Both the position numbers and the translations under genes were made by a program. A stretch of 64,000 nucleotides of DNA from Ruminococcus sp. (GTDB lineage: Bacteria; Bacillota; Clostridia; Oscillospirales; Ruminococcaceae): assembly GCA_015066805.1 (NCBI GenBank), contig SVNP01000002.1, positions 62,001-126,000 of the forward strand, given 5' to 3'. Below, piece by piece: positions 53,701 to 62,080 of this stretch. Below the pieces are notes generated by a model. That model ran no database searches, was not told where the DNA came from, and saw only the letters and a program-made list of their open reading frames with translations. Every line of letters starts with the position of its first letter. Position 1 is the stretch's first letter.

Positions 53701-54040
53701 CCATCTTTCCAACATTAATATTACCGAGCGTATGCGAGAGCTTGCCACGCTGAAGGTGCTGGGTTTCTATCCACGTGAGGTTTCTGCTTATGTGGCGAGA
53801 GAGAATCTGCTTTCCACTGTGCTGGGTACTGCCTGCGGATTGGTTCTGGGCGTGTTCCTGTGCCGTTTTGTGGTGCAGACCGCAGAGGTGGATGTGGTAA
53901 TGTTCTGCCCGGATATCCCCGTATATTGCTTTTTCGTTGCAGCGGCCCTGACTTTGCTGTTTGCCATGCTGGTGAATCTGCTGCTGCGTCCCAAGCTGGC
54001 TGCTATTGATATGGCTGCATCCATGAAGGCCATTGAGTAA
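50774..54040 (+). CDS. FtsX-like ABC permease with large extracytoplasmic coiled coil
   Basis: 1088 residues from the ATG at 50774; AGAAAGG lies 14 bases before it, a slightly long gap. TM1 is at about 25-45. An external domain (about 50-255) is followed by a long helical hairpin (about 256-535) rich in Glu, Ala, Gln and Leu repeats, such as ELEENRQKFADEIKAAEQKL and EGEQQLADAEQKLAEGEAEY, interrupted near 362-419. FtsX-like membrane domains follow near 565-690 and 970-1075 (VCLTTMTRMVEEQRTEIGTY; NINITERMRELATLKVLGFY). A second external domain lies between. This class may export or shear surface molecules; the substrate is unknown. Confidence 0.88.
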   Translation: MKSKILTDTLRKITRAKGRFLALFGIIALSSGFFAGLKVTGPDMKQSAEDYYRKTHLMDLHLMSDIGFNDAALRLLQETEGLHAISPGYSEAAFLAGADDAETIVKLYSMDFAAVREQSAINLPLLTEGEWPDAPNECLIEANTPSRYGVGDTLTVTVADAETSLLKETVFTVTGRADWSMFVDFNRGTASVGDGSIDSFLLVPAAAFEQDVYTDIYLTLEETQSIDSYSDAYDAVIKRYTKLFEDQAKVYVAPRVEQVRLEAAELLTDSRKELDDGYGELEENRQKFADEIKAAEQKLADALQEITDGEADLETGQAEYEDGLAAYEKAVAAVDRQDADLQVQEAAVADALAQLADEDAFLARLQGIVTAYRDVALGVPFPKEIQALIDQAAAYDSGAYSLSDNLTAYFQAAAGSPDKQRMEAAIAYYIENCRAELTNQTAEVKRKQQYFADARATIEDAKERLAGEKTTLDAAKSQLEEAQRQLADARIQYDEGVAELAEQKAEGEQQLADAEQKLAEGEAEYADAQKEIAALGEDTHLYVFGRAENPGWSSYALDTERVDAIAAVFPLFFILVAALVCLTTMTRMVEEQRTEIGTYRALGYGTASISVQYLLYAAIACVTGVACGTLIGYQVFPKVIFICYQLMYRIPEITCPYRWDYALGCLAVALLCTGITAMIACHAVLREAPSQLMRPKPPKKGKRLFIERWHFLRNKMSFRHKVTLRNFFRYRSRVLMTVIGISGCTALLLTGFGLYHAVSAIVDLQFEEVFRYDAMIAVSDDAVQQEQLAAALEQDEQVTEYQFGLIRSATVYGEKAAYEINIAVPSQPESFDQFVLLRDRKTHEIYHIPADGAVINEKLAKLLGLSVGDTIRPEQAEAALTVTAITENYAGNYIYCTPAAYTAMFGSYEPNILYMNEASGTDESALAERLLKEEGALAVNFSSDGGESFRELVGTLSYIVILVVICSGLLALVVLYHLSNINITERMRELATLKVLGFYPREVSAYVARENLLSTVLGTACGLVLGVFLCRFVVQTAEVDVVMFCPDIPVYCFFVAAALTLLFAMLVNLLLRPKLAAIDMAASMKAIE

Positions 54041-54071
54041 GCGGTTTCAAGTTGATTTCAGAAAGTCCTGC

Positions 54072-54077
54072 TATACT
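54072..54077 (+). promoter_or_regulatory. Extended -10 promoter of the dockerin-CAP gene
   Basis: TGCTATACT with no good -35 at the usual distance. It lies 84 bp before the start codon. Confidence 0.4.
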
Positions 54078-54160
54078 GATTGACAGGCACCTTGTTCTTC
54101 GGTTTTTTGCGGCAGAAAGCCGTAAACATAATTCTCTTTCATCGAAAGGAGCGAACCCTT

Positions 54161-55510
54161 ATGACAAACTCAAAATGCAAGCATGGGCTTGCGGTAATGA
54201 CTGCGGCTTTTACCGCATGGTGCAGCATCGCCTGTAATCTGCAAAAGTTGCCCGTTCCGGAGCCGCTGCTCAGCAGTGTGGCGCTGGAAGCTTCGGCAGC
54301 ACGATATCTCATGGGCGATGTGGATATGAATGGTTCTTTGGAAACCTCCGATGCCATTATGATCCTGCGGGAATATGTTTACCAGATAGCAGATCCTCTG
54401 GACAGCACGCTGAATGGAACCCAGCAGATTCTGGCGGATGTGGATCACAGCGGCAATTGCGCTCCCATTGATGCCATGATGGTGCTGGAATATTATGTGG
54501 CGACCATTCTTGGGCAAACCCCCTCCGGTTGGGAGGTTTATGACACCTGGGTGCCTCCTACGTCCACTACCACACCTACTACTACCACTACCACTACGAC
54601 CTCCACAACAACAACTACTACAACGACCACCACAACTACCACCACAACTACCACCACAACTACTACCACAACTACCACCACAACGACCACGACAACAACA
54701 ACCACCACTACGACTCCCACAACCACATCTACCACATCCACAACAACAACCACTACCACAAATCCCATCCTGACAGATAATATCCGGGTGCAGATCGGCA
54801 GCCGTACCATGTGGATCGGCCAGTCTGTGAATGAGATGATCGCCAATCTGGGCACAGTGACGGAAACCATTCAGGTGCCCATGAGCAGCTATGACTGTAC
54901 GTTTTATGTATTTGCTTCCGATCCTGCCAATACCGTGATCGCTGTGACCGATGGCAGCAAGGCTGTGGGCTACTATGCAATGGGCACTTCCTATCAGAAG
55001 ACAGACGGCGCCGCTTGGTATGCGTATTCCGATGGTCTGGGTACCGGCACCACTTATGCGGTTATGGCTCTGGCAAACGGCTATTCCGTGAGCTTTAACC
55101 AGATGCAGAACCGTTCCTCTCTCAGCGGTATGTCCAAGCTGACCTTCTACATCACCAATGCCATGCGTGCTGTCAACGGTGTAGCATCACTGCAGTGGAG
55201 CGCAACTGTGGCAAGCGTGGCTGTTGCACACAGCACCGAGATGGCTACCCTCAATTACTTCGATCACGACAGCCCCAATTATGGCTCAGTGGGTGATCGT
55301 CTGAAGGCTGCGGGGATCCAGTATTTCAGTTGCGGCGAGAATATCAGCGCGGGCTACACAAATCCCTTTGAGGCTGTGAACGGCTGGTACAATTCCTCCC
55401 AGCACCGCAGAAATATCCTCAATACCAGATATGAGTACCTGGGCACAGGCTTCGCTTATGTGGAAGGCAACGGTATGGGCGTGTACGGTACACAGGATTT
55501 CTACAGCTAA
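54161..55510 (+). CDS. Secreted CAP/SCP-domain protein with N-terminal dockerin and poly-Thr linker
   Basis: 449 residues from the ATG at 54161 after AAAGGAG. A signal-like N-terminus (to about 45) is followed by a dockerin (about 50-120) with GDVDMNGSLETSDAIMILRE and DVDHSGNCAPIDAMMVLEYY. An almost pure threonine linker (about 131-203) follows, then a CAP-associated domain (about 205-320; RVQIGSRTMWIGQSVNEMI) and a CAP domain (about 323-449) with VAHSTEMATLNYFDHDSP and GENISAG. CAP proteins have diverse, poorly known roles in bacteria. The dockerin is placed before the catalytic or binding region, opposite to the other dockerin proteins here. Confidence 0.93.
   Translation: MTNSKCKHGLAVMTAAFTAWCSIACNLQKLPVPEPLLSSVALEASAARYLMGDVDMNGSLETSDAIMILREYVYQIADPLDSTLNGTQQILADVDHSGNCAPIDAMMVLEYYVATILGQTPSGWEVYDTWVPPTSTTTPTTTTTTTTSTTTTTTTTTTTTTTTTTTTTTTTTTTTTTTTTTTTTTPTTTSTTSTTTTTTTNPILTDNIRVQIGSRTMWIGQSVNEMIANLGTVTETIQVPMSSYDCTFYVFASDPANTVIAVTDGSKAVGYYAMGTSYQKTDGAAWYAYSDGLGTGTTYAVMALANGYSVSFNQMQNRSSLSGMSKLTFYITNAMRAVNGVASLQWSATVASVAVAHSTEMATLNYFDHDSPNYGSVGDRLKAAGIQYFSCGENISAGYTNPFEAVNGWYNSSQHRRNILNTRYEYLGTGFAYVEGNGMGVYGTQDFYS
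54551..54768 (+). repeat. Long ACN microsatellite encoding a poly-Thr linker
   Basis: Over 200 bases of almost uninterrupted ACC/ACT/ACA codons with a few Ser and Pro codons. Such tracts are prone to slippage, and its length may vary between strains. Confidence 0.92.
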
Positions 55511-55532
55511 TGAAAGGGTGAAATGAATAAAA

Positions 55533-55598
55533 TGCATATTATGCAGATTATAACGTATAATATACATTATTTTCTGAAAAAACTTGCATAAATATTCA
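55533..55598. promoter_or_regulatory. Cluster of ArgR-like palindromes upstream of argG
   Basis: TGCATAAATATTCA (55585-55598) closely fits the ARG-box pattern TGAATWWWWATTCA. Two further perfect palindromes, TGCATATTATGCA (55533-55545) and GTATAATATAC (55555-55565), precede it. Centres are about 21 and 31 bp apart, close to two and three helical turns, as expected for an ArgR hexamer. The box nearest the promoter ends eight bases before the -35. Confidence 0.6.
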
Positions 55599-55606
55599 AA
55601 AAGCCC

Positions 55607-55634
55607 TTGACAAATTCAAATTGCGGTGTATAAT
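55607..55634 (+). promoter_or_regulatory. Promoter of argG
   Basis: TTGACA, 16-bp spacer, TATAAT, directly downstream of the ARG-box-like site. Confidence 0.8.
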
Positions 55635-55647
55635 AGTATATGGAACG

Positions 55648-55677
55648 GCGCTCTCCGTTTTCGGGGGGCGCTTTCTT
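55648..55677 (+). terminator. Early attenuator-like hairpin in the argG leader
   Basis: GCGCTCTCCG pairs with CGGGGGGCGC (wobbles included) around TTTT and is followed by TTTCTTT. It starts about 7 nt into the transcript. Downstream, AGCC/GGCT and GGCAG/CTGCC (about 55714-55748) could form alternative structures. Confidence 0.55.
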
Positions 55678-55816
55678 TGAAATGCGATTTGCATTTTGCT
55701 TAGGCAGTGTTTCGCATTCTGTGGAGAAAAAGCCTTTTAGGCTGCCTGAAATGTCGTTAACCCCTACGGCGGATGCCGTATGAATATATCTACATACAGA
55801 AAGGATTTTGAACATT

Positions 55817-57049
55817 ATGGCTGAAAAGAAAATGCCCAAGAAGATCGTGCTGGCCTACTCCGGCGGTCTCGATACTTCCATCATCATTCCGTGGCTGAAG
55901 GAGACCTACCCCGGCTGCGAGGTCATCGCCGTTTCCGGTGACGTGGGTCAGGGTACTGAGCTGGACGGTCTGGAGGAGAAGGCCATCAAGACCGGTGCTT
56001 CCAAGCTGTATATCGAGGATCTCACCGATGAGTTCATCGAGGATTATGTGTTCCCTACCGTAAAGGCAGGTGCCGTTTACGAGGGTAAGTATCTGCTGGG
56101 TACTTCCTTTGCACGTCCTATCATCGCAAAGAGAATCGCCGAGATCGCCATGAAGGAAGGCGCAGATGCCATCTGCCACGGCTGTACCGGTAAGGGTAAC
56201 GATCAGGTACGTTTTGAGTTGACCATCAAGGCCTTCTGCCCCGATATGCAGATCATCGCTCCCTGGCGTATATGGGATATCAAGTCCCGTGATGAGGAGA
56301 TCGACTACGCAGAGGCACACAACATTCCTCTGAAGATCTCCCGTGAGACAAATTACTCCAAGGATAAGAACCTGTGGCATATCTCCCACGAGGGTCTGGA
56401 TCTGGAGGATCCCGCAAACGAGCCCCAGTACAACAAGGAAGGCTTCCTGGAGCTGGGTGTATCTCCCGAGCAGGCTCCCGATGTGCCTACCTATGTGACC
56501 ATCGAGTTTGAAAAGGGCGTGGCTGTTGCCGTTGACGGTGTCAGAATGAAAGGCAGCGACGTTGTCCGTAAGCTCAACGAGCTGGGCGGCGCAAACGGCA
56601 TCGGTATCACCGATATCGTGGAGAACCGTCTGGTAGGCATGAAGAGCCGCGGCGTGTATGAGACTCCCGGCGGCACCATCCTCTACTACGCACACGATGC
56701 ACTGGAGACCCTGTGCCTGGATAAGGCTACCGCAAGAGTAAAGGCACAGCTTGCACTCCAGTATGCCGATCTGGTGTACAACGGCCAGTGGTTTACTCCT
56801 CTCCGTGAGGCTCTGGACGCTTTTGTGGATAAGACCCAGGAGAACGTAAACGGTACCGTAAAGCTGAAGCTCTACAAGGGCAACATCATCACCGCAGGTC
56901 TGACCTCTCCCGATACCCTCTATGACGAGGAAGTGGCAACCTTTGATGAGGATGAGGTTTACGATCAGGCTGACAGCGCAGGCTTCATCAACCTGTTTGG
57001 TCTGCCCATCAAGGTTAAGGCTAAGCTGGATCAGAAGAAGCAGAAGTAA
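55817..57049 (+). CDS. argG: Argininosuccinate synthase
   Basis: 410 residues from the ATG at 55817 after GAAAGGA; an in-frame TTG three codons earlier is closer to that site. The PP-loop is [19 protein letters not shown], followed by [30 protein letters not shown] and related conserved segments. It joins citrulline and aspartate with ATP to form argininosuccinate. It is first in the arginine cluster behind ARG-box-like sites and a possible attenuator. Confidence 0.97.
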   Translation: MAEKKMPKKIVLAYSGGLDTSIIIPWLKETYPGCEVIAVSGDVGQGTELDGLEEKAIKTGASKLYIEDLTDEFIEDYVFPTVKAGAVYEGKYLLGTSFARPIIAKRIAEIAMKEGADAICHGCTGKGNDQVRFELTIKAFCPDMQIIAPWRIWDIKSRDEEIDYAEAHNIPLKISRETNYSKDKNLWHISHEGLDLEDPANEPQYNKEGFLELGVSPEQAPDVPTYVTIEFEKGVAVAVDGVRMKGSDVVRKLNELGGANGIGITDIVENRLVGMKSRGVYETPGGTILYYAHDALETLCLDKATARVKAQLALQYADLVYNGQWFTPLREALDAFVDKTQENVNGTVKLKLYKGNIITAGLTSPDTLYDEEVATFDEDEVYDQADSAGFINLFGLPIKVKAKLDQKKQK

Positions 57050-57070
57050 TTCCCGAACAATGGCAGAAAA

Positions 57071-57093
57071 GGGACGACATCCGATGTCGTCCC
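57071..57093 (+). other. Intercistronic stem-loop between argG and argH
   Basis: GGGACGACAT-CCG-ATGTCGTCCC, a perfect 10-bp stem without a T-run. The 151-bp gap holds nothing else clear. Confidence 0.6.
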
Positions 57094-57200
57094 TGCCCTG
57101 CTTTGAGTGAGCTGCTGCGCCTGCTGCTTGCAGGGCGAACATCAGGCGGAGCAACTCCCGTACAACCCTAAATCGTAAGAACGAAAGGCAGGTAATTCCC

Positions 57201-58574
57201 ATGGCAAAAATGTGGGCAGGCAGATTTTCCAAGGAGGTTGACGAAACCGTCAACGCCTTTAATTCATCTATTGCATTTGATGCAAGAATGTACCGACAGG
57301 ATATTACAGGCAGTATCGCACACGCAACCATGCTGGCAGATTGCGGCATTATCCCCGCAGAGGACAAGGCTGCCATCATCGAGGGCTTGCAGAGCATTCT
57401 GGAGGATCTGGAAAGCGGTGCGCTGCTGATTGATCCTACTGCTGAGGATATTCATATGTTCGTGGAGGCAGAGCTGACAAAGCGTATCGGCGATGCAGGC
57501 AAGCGTCTGCACACCGCACGTTCCCGTAACGATCAGGTGGCACTGGATATCCGCCTGACCCTGCGGGATGAGATTGCCGAGATCCGTGCGCTGATCGCCA
57601 AGCTGGTGCAGACTTTGGTGCGATTGGCAGAGCAGCACACCATGACCATTCTGCCCGGTTATACCCACCTGCAGCGTGCCCAGCCCGTTACGCTGGCACA
57701 TCATCTGATGGCCTATGTGTGGATGCTGCTGCGTGACGATGCACGTCTGGAGGATACCGCAGCGCGCATGAATTACTGCCCCCTGGGTGCAGGCGCACTG
57801 GCAGGCACTACCTATCCCATTAACCGTAAGCAGACTGCCGAGCTGCTGGGCTTTACCGCACCTGTTGCCAATAGTCTGGATGCGGTTTCTGATCGTGATT
57901 TCTGCGTGGAGATGGCCTCTGCCCTCTCTCTGCTGATGGTGCATCTTTCCCGCTTCTCCGAGGAGATCATCCTCTGGTGCTCTTGGGAGTTCAAGTTCAT
58001 TGAGCTGGATGATGCCTATGCTACCGGTTCTTCCATTATGCCCCAGAAGAAGAATCCCGATGTTACAGAGCTGATCCGTGGTAAAACAGGCCGTGTCATC
58101 GGTGATCTTACCACGCTGCTGACCATGCTGAAGGGTCTGCCCCTTGCCTACAACAAGGATATGCAGGAGGATAAGGAAGCCATCTTTGATGCCATTGATA
58201 ACGTTAAGCTGTGCCTGAAGACCTTTGACCCCATGCTGGCGACCATGCGTGTCAATACGGAAAATATGCGTGCCGCAGCGGCAAAGGGCTTCATCAATGC
58301 CACCGATTGCGCCGATTATCTGGTGAAAAAGGGCCTGCCCTTCCGTGATGCATACAAAATCACCGGCGGATTGGTGGCAAAGTGCATCGAGCTGGGCCTG
58401 ACATTGGAAACCCTGCCCATGACCGAATACCGGGCTGCCTGCGAGCTGTTTGCAGAGGATGTATATGAGGCGATTTCGCTGGAGACCTGTTTGAACGGCA
58501 GAATCTCCGAGGGCGGGCCTTCCGCCAAGGCTGTGGCAGAGCAGATCGCCCTTGCCAAGGCTGCAATGAAATGA
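57201..58574 (+). CDS. argH: Argininosuccinate lyase
   Basis: 457 residues, GAAAGGCAGG before the ATG. Family motifs are complete: MWAGRFSKEVDE, HTARSRNDQVALDIRL, TILPGYTHLQRAQPVTLAHH and the signature GSSIMPQKKNPD. It splits argininosuccinate into arginine and fumarate, the last step of the pathway. A small membrane protein gene begins 8 bases after its stop. Confidence 0.97.
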   Translation: MAKMWAGRFSKEVDETVNAFNSSIAFDARMYRQDITGSIAHATMLADCGIIPAEDKAAIIEGLQSILEDLESGALLIDPTAEDIHMFVEAELTKRIGDAGKRLHTARSRNDQVALDIRLTLRDEIAEIRALIAKLVQTLVRLAEQHTMTILPGYTHLQRAQPVTLAHHLMAYVWMLLRDDARLEDTAARMNYCPLGAGALAGTTYPINRKQTAELLGFTAPVANSLDAVSDRDFCVEMASALSLLMVHLSRFSEEIILWCSWEFKFIELDDAYATGSSIMPQKKNPDVTELIRGKTGRVIGDLTTLLTMLKGLPLAYNKDMQEDKEAIFDAIDNVKLCLKTFDPMLATMRVNTENMRAAAAKGFINATDCADYLVKKGLPFRDAYKITGGLVAKCIELGLTLETLPMTEYRAACELFAEDVYEAISLETCLNGRISEGGPSAKAVAEQIALAKAAMK

Positions 58575-58581
58575 GGCTTCC

Positions 58582-58818
58582 ATGAATAAAAAACGATTGC
58601 TCTACATATTTGTGGTATCGCTGATCGCTTTTGTGATCTGGATCATCGGCGAATTTATCATTGCCCGTTTTATCCCCGATGCCACCATGGCCATCTCCCG
58701 CGGATGGGTCGTGATCGTGTTTTCCGCCGCCTGTGCGTGGAGCCTGATCCGTTTTCATCGGGAGGATAAAAAAGCAAAGGAAGAGGAAGAAAATGAAAAC
58801 TACAAAAGTATATATTGA
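58582..58818 (+). CDS. Small two-helix membrane protein in the arg operon
   Basis: 78 residues. Two hydrophobic helices (about 7-28 and 41-57) are followed by a charged tail, RFHREDKKAKEEEENENYKS. The site GAGG lies just before the start, and the gene overlaps argC by 26 bases in another frame, which suggests real, coupled translation. I recognise no family. It could be a regulatory or transport-related peptide, but the sequence does not say. Confidence 0.65.
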   Translation: MNKKRLLYIFVVSLIAFVIWIIGEFIIARFIPDATMAISRGWVVIVFSAACAWSLIRFHREDKKAKEEEENENYKSIY

Positions 58819-59749
58819 CGGTCAGGCAGGCACCACCGGCCTGAAGCTGTATGACCGCATCAAGGATCGCCCCGATGTGGAGCTGCTGCTCATCGACCCT
58901 GACAAGCGCAAGGATAACCAGGAGCGTGCAAGACTCATCAATGCTTCGGATATTACCTTCCTCTGCCTGCCCGATGCGGCATCCAGAGAGGCGGTCTCCT
59001 TCATCACAAACCCCAATGTGCGTGTCATCGACGCTTCTACCGCGCATCGTACCAATCCCGACTGGGCATATGGCTTCCCGGAGCTTTCTGCTGCCCACCG
59101 TGAAAAGATCCTGACCTCCAAGCGGGTAGCCGTACCCGGCTGCTATGCTTCGGGCTTTGCATCTCTGGTCTATCCCATGGTGCAAAGCGGTATGCTGCCT
59201 GCGGATTATCCCATTACCTGCCATGCGGTTTCGGGATACAGCGGTGCAGGTAAGGCGGCCATTGAGCAGTACGAATCTGCCGACCGCCCCGCAGCACTGG
59301 GCAGCCCCCGTCAGTACGCCCTGACTCAGGGTCACAAGCATCTGCCGGAGATGCAGGCGGTTTCCGGTCTGACCGAAACGCCTATGTTTAATCCTCTGGT
59401 CTGCGATTATTTTGCAGGCATGGTAGTTTCCGTGCCCCTGCACCGCCGTCTGCTCAACGGTAATCCCTCTTTGGAGGAGGTGCACGCTATGTTCAAGGCA
59501 CACTATGCGGGACAGCAGTTCGTGCAGGTGCGTGCACTGCAGGGTGAGGACGTTCTGGAAGGCGGCTTCCTGCCTGCCAATACCCTTGCGGGCACCAACC
59601 TGCTGGAGGTGTTTGTGTGCGGCAACGAAAAGCAGATCCTCCTTGCCGCAAGACTGGATAATCTGGGTAAGGGTGCCTCCGGTGCGGCACTCCAGTGCTT
59701 CAATATCATGACAGGTGCCCCCGAAGATACCGGACTGAATACATACTGA
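58793..59749 (+). CDS. argC: N-acetyl-gamma-glutamyl-phosphate reductase, short (type 2) form
   Basis: 318 residues, shorter than the common ArgC of about 345. The start overlaps the small membrane protein. VYIDGQAGTTGLKLYDRI is the nucleotide-binding turn, and the catalytic Cys lies in VAVPGCYASGFASLVYPM. HAVSGYSGAGK and HKHLPEM are conserved. It reduces N-acetylglutamyl phosphate to the semialdehyde with NADPH. The type 2 assignment follows from length and the N-terminal pattern. Confidence 0.93.
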   Translation: MKTTKVYIDGQAGTTGLKLYDRIKDRPDVELLLIDPDKRKDNQERARLINASDITFLCLPDAASREAVSFITNPNVRVIDASTAHRTNPDWAYGFPELSAAHREKILTSKRVAVPGCYASGFASLVYPMVQSGMLPADYPITCHAVSGYSGAGKAAIEQYESADRPAALGSPRQYALTQGHKHLPEMQAVSGLTETPMFNPLVCDYFAGMVVSVPLHRRLLNGNPSLEEVHAMFKAHYAGQQFVQVRALQGEDVLEGGFLPANTLAGTNLLEVFVCGNEKQILLAARLDNLGKGASGAALQCFNIMTGAPEDTGLNTY

Positions 59750-59763
59750 AAGGAAGAAAACAT

Positions 59764-61065
59764 ATGAAGCTGCAGAGCTTTGTGGAATATCCCTTTGTGG
59801 ATGGCGGCGTTTGTGCCGCAAAAGGCTTCAAGGCAGGCGGTGTCTGTGCCGGCCTGAAGCATCATGCCCTCACCGATGAAAGCGTCTCTGAGGCAAATGT
59901 CGCCGCAAACGGCGTTACCGAGACTGCCCCCAAGAAAAACGATCTGGCTATGATTGTTGCCGATCGCGATTGTGCCGCCGCTGCGGTGTATACCTCCAAT
60001 AAGGTAAAGGGTGCACCGATTCTGGTGACCAAGCAGAATTTGAAAAACGGCAGAGCCAAGGCCGTGATCGTCAACTCCGTAAACGCCAACACCTGCAATG
60101 CGGATGGTGTGGAAAAGGCAACTGCCATGTGTAAGCTTGCTGCCGATGCTCTGAATATTGTCCCTGAGGATGTGATCGTTGCCTCCACGGGTGTTATTGG
60201 CCAGACCCTTCCCATTGAGCCCATTGCCGCTGCTGTTCCCGGTCTGGTGGAATCCCTTTCCTATGAGGGCAATGCTGCGGCAGTCAATGCCATTATGACC
60301 ACCGATACCCGCCCCAAAGAGGTTGCGGTACAGTTTAAGCTGGGCGATGTGACCTGTACGCTGGGCGGTATGCTCAAGGGCAGCGGTATGATCCATCCCA
60401 ATATGGCAACTACCCTGACTTTCCTCACCACCGATTGCGCCATTGCTCCCGCTATGCTGCAGCAGGCACTTTCCGATGTGGTGCGTGTGACATTGAACCG
60501 TGTTTCCGTGGATGGTGACCAATCCACCAATGATATGGTTTGCGTGATGGCAAACGGTGTGGCAGGCAACAAGGAGATCAACAGCGAGAACGGGGACTAT
60601 GCCGTGTTCCGCGGTGCCCTGTATGCCGTCATGCTGAACCTTGCCAGAATGTGTGCCGCTGATGGCGAAGGCGCCACAAAGCTCATTGAGTGTGTGGTTT
60701 CTCAGGCGGAAAGCGAGCAGATCGCGGAAACGGTTGCCAAGTCCGTTATTTGCTCCAGCCTGTTCAAATCCGCCATGTTCGGTGCTGATGCCAACTGGGG
60801 CAGAATCGCCTGCGCCATGGGCTACGCAGACTGCGAGTTCGATGTGACCAAGGTGGATGTGGATCTGGCATCCGCAGCGGGTAAGATTTCCGTGGCGAAA
60901 AACGGCTTTGGTATTCCTTTCTCCGAGGAGGAAGCCAAAAAGGTGCTGCTGGAGGATGAGATCCGTGTGCTGATCTCTCTCAATAGCGGTGAGGCCGCAG
61001 CCGTGGCATGGGGCTGCGACCTGACCTACGATTATGTGAAGATCAACGGCGACTACCGCAGCTAA
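59764..61065 (+). CDS. argJ: Bifunctional glutamate/ornithine N-acetyltransferase
   Basis: 433 residues from the ATG at 59764 after AAAGGAAG. The self-cleavage site is visible in KGSGMIHPNMATTLTF; cleavage before the Thr makes the alpha and beta chains and the Thr nucleophile. TSNKVKGAPI, NANTCNA and FGADANWGRI are conserved. It recycles the acetyl group from N-acetylornithine to glutamate. With argJ present, the pathway can run in cyclic form; no argA is in the window. Confidence 0.96.
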   Translation: MKLQSFVEYPFVDGGVCAAKGFKAGGVCAGLKHHALTDESVSEANVAANGVTETAPKKNDLAMIVADRDCAAAAVYTSNKVKGAPILVTKQNLKNGRAKAVIVNSVNANTCNADGVEKATAMCKLAADALNIVPEDVIVASTGVIGQTLPIEPIAAAVPGLVESLSYEGNAAAVNAIMTTDTRPKEVAVQFKLGDVTCTLGGMLKGSGMIHPNMATTLTFLTTDCAIAPAMLQQALSDVVRVTLNRVSVDGDQSTNDMVCVMANGVAGNKEINSENGDYAVFRGALYAVMLNLARMCAADGEGATKLIECVVSQAESEQIAETVAKSVICSSLFKSAMFGADANWGRIACAMGYADCEFDVTKVDVDLASAAGKISVAKNGFGIPFSEEEAKKVLLEDEIRVLISLNSGEAAAVAWGCDLTYDYVKINGDYRS

Positions 61066-61090
61066 ATCATCGGAAAGGAAAAGAAAAATC

Positions 61091-61978
61091 ATGGAACAGA
61101 TGGAACTTCTCGACAGCATTTCCAACCGCATCCGTTCGCAGGTGCTGATTGATGCCTTGCCCTATATCCAGCGTTATAACCATAAGGTGATCGTGGTCAA
61201 ATACGGCGGCAATGCCATGACCAATGAGGCCCTGAAGGAAGCCGTCATGAGCGATATCGTGCTGCTTTCTCTGGTGGGTATCCGTGTGGTGCTGGTGCAT
61301 GGCGGCGGCCCCGAGATCAGTGATATGCTGCACCGTTTGAATATCGAAAGCCGCTTTGTGGGCGGCCTGCGCTACACCGATGCCGAAACTGCCGAGGTAG
61401 TTCGCATGGTGCTGGCAGGTAAAGTCAACAAGGAACTGGTTTCTCACCTGACACGTCATCAGGGGCAGGCATTGGGTCTTTGCGGCATCGACGGCGAGCT
61501 GCTGAAGGCAACCAAAAAAGAGAGCAAGCCCGATGTGGGTCTGGTGGGCGAGATCACCGAGGTAAATACCAAGCCCATTCTTATGGCGTTGGATAACGGC
61601 TATATCCCCGTCATCGCCACCGTTGCCTGCGGTGCGGACGGTCAGGTGTACAACGTCAACGCCGATACCGCCGCTGCTGCCATTGCCGCTGCATTGGGTG
61701 CGGAAAACCTGATCCTTATGACCGATATTGCCGGTCTGCTGCGGGATAAGAATGATCCTGAGACCCTGATCCCCTCTGTGAGTATCAGCGAGGTGCAGAA
61801 CCTGAAGCGACAGGGTATCATCTCCGGCGGTATGATCCCCAAGATCGACTGCTGCGTGGAGGCTATCCGCCGCGGCGTAAAGAAGGCAGTCATCATTGAT
61901 GGCCGTGTGCCCCATTCCATTCTGGTGGAGATCTGCAGCAATGAGGGCGTGGGTACCCAGTTCCTCAGCGTGTATTGA
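61091..61978 (+). CDS. argB: Acetylglutamate kinase
   Basis: 295 residues, GGAAAGGAAAAG before the ATG. KVIVVKYGGNAMTNEALKE, VLVHGGGPEISDML, NVNADTAAAAIAAALGAENL and GGMIPKIDCCVEAIRRGVKK are the family motifs. It phosphorylates N-acetylglutamate. The N-terminal helix before the kinase fold (about 1-25) is the feature linked to hexamer formation and arginine feedback inhibition in cyclic pathways. Confidence 0.96.
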   Translation: MEQMELLDSISNRIRSQVLIDALPYIQRYNHKVIVVKYGGNAMTNEALKEAVMSDIVLLSLVGIRVVLVHGGGPEISDMLHRLNIESRFVGGLRYTDAETAEVVRMVLAGKVNKELVSHLTRHQGQALGLCGIDGELLKATKKESKPDVGLVGEITEVNTKPILMALDNGYIPVIATVACGADGQVYNVNADTAAAAIAAALGAENLILMTDIAGLLRDKNDPETLIPSVSISEVQNLKRQGIISGGMIPKIDCCVEAIRRGVKKAVIIDGRVPHSILVEICSNEGVGTQFLSVY

Positions 61979-62034
61979 TTTGGGCATATCTCCCTGTTTT
62001 TTTTGTCTGCTTTAACAAATTCATAAAATTTGCC

Positions 62035-62063
62035 TTGATTGCAGCCGCGAAATATGTTAAGAT
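62035..62063 (+). promoter_or_regulatory. Promoter of argD
   Basis: TTGATT, 17-bp spacer and TAAGAT with extended -10 (TGTTAAGAT), in the 102-bp gap after argB. Confidence 0.5.
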
Positions 62064-62080
62064 AGAAATGAGGAAAACCT

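Noticed and set aside
54551-54768. Repeat tract considered as a CRISPR array or minisatellite element
   Set aside because: It has no spacers; it is an in-frame ACN codon run encoding the threonine linker. The tracts at 11-31, 39343-39405 and on the minus strand near 6090-6150 are the same kind.
55641-55816. T-box or amino-acid riboswitch in the argG leader
   Set aside because: No T-box sequence or specifier loop is visible; the hairpin lies too close to the transcription start for a T-box.
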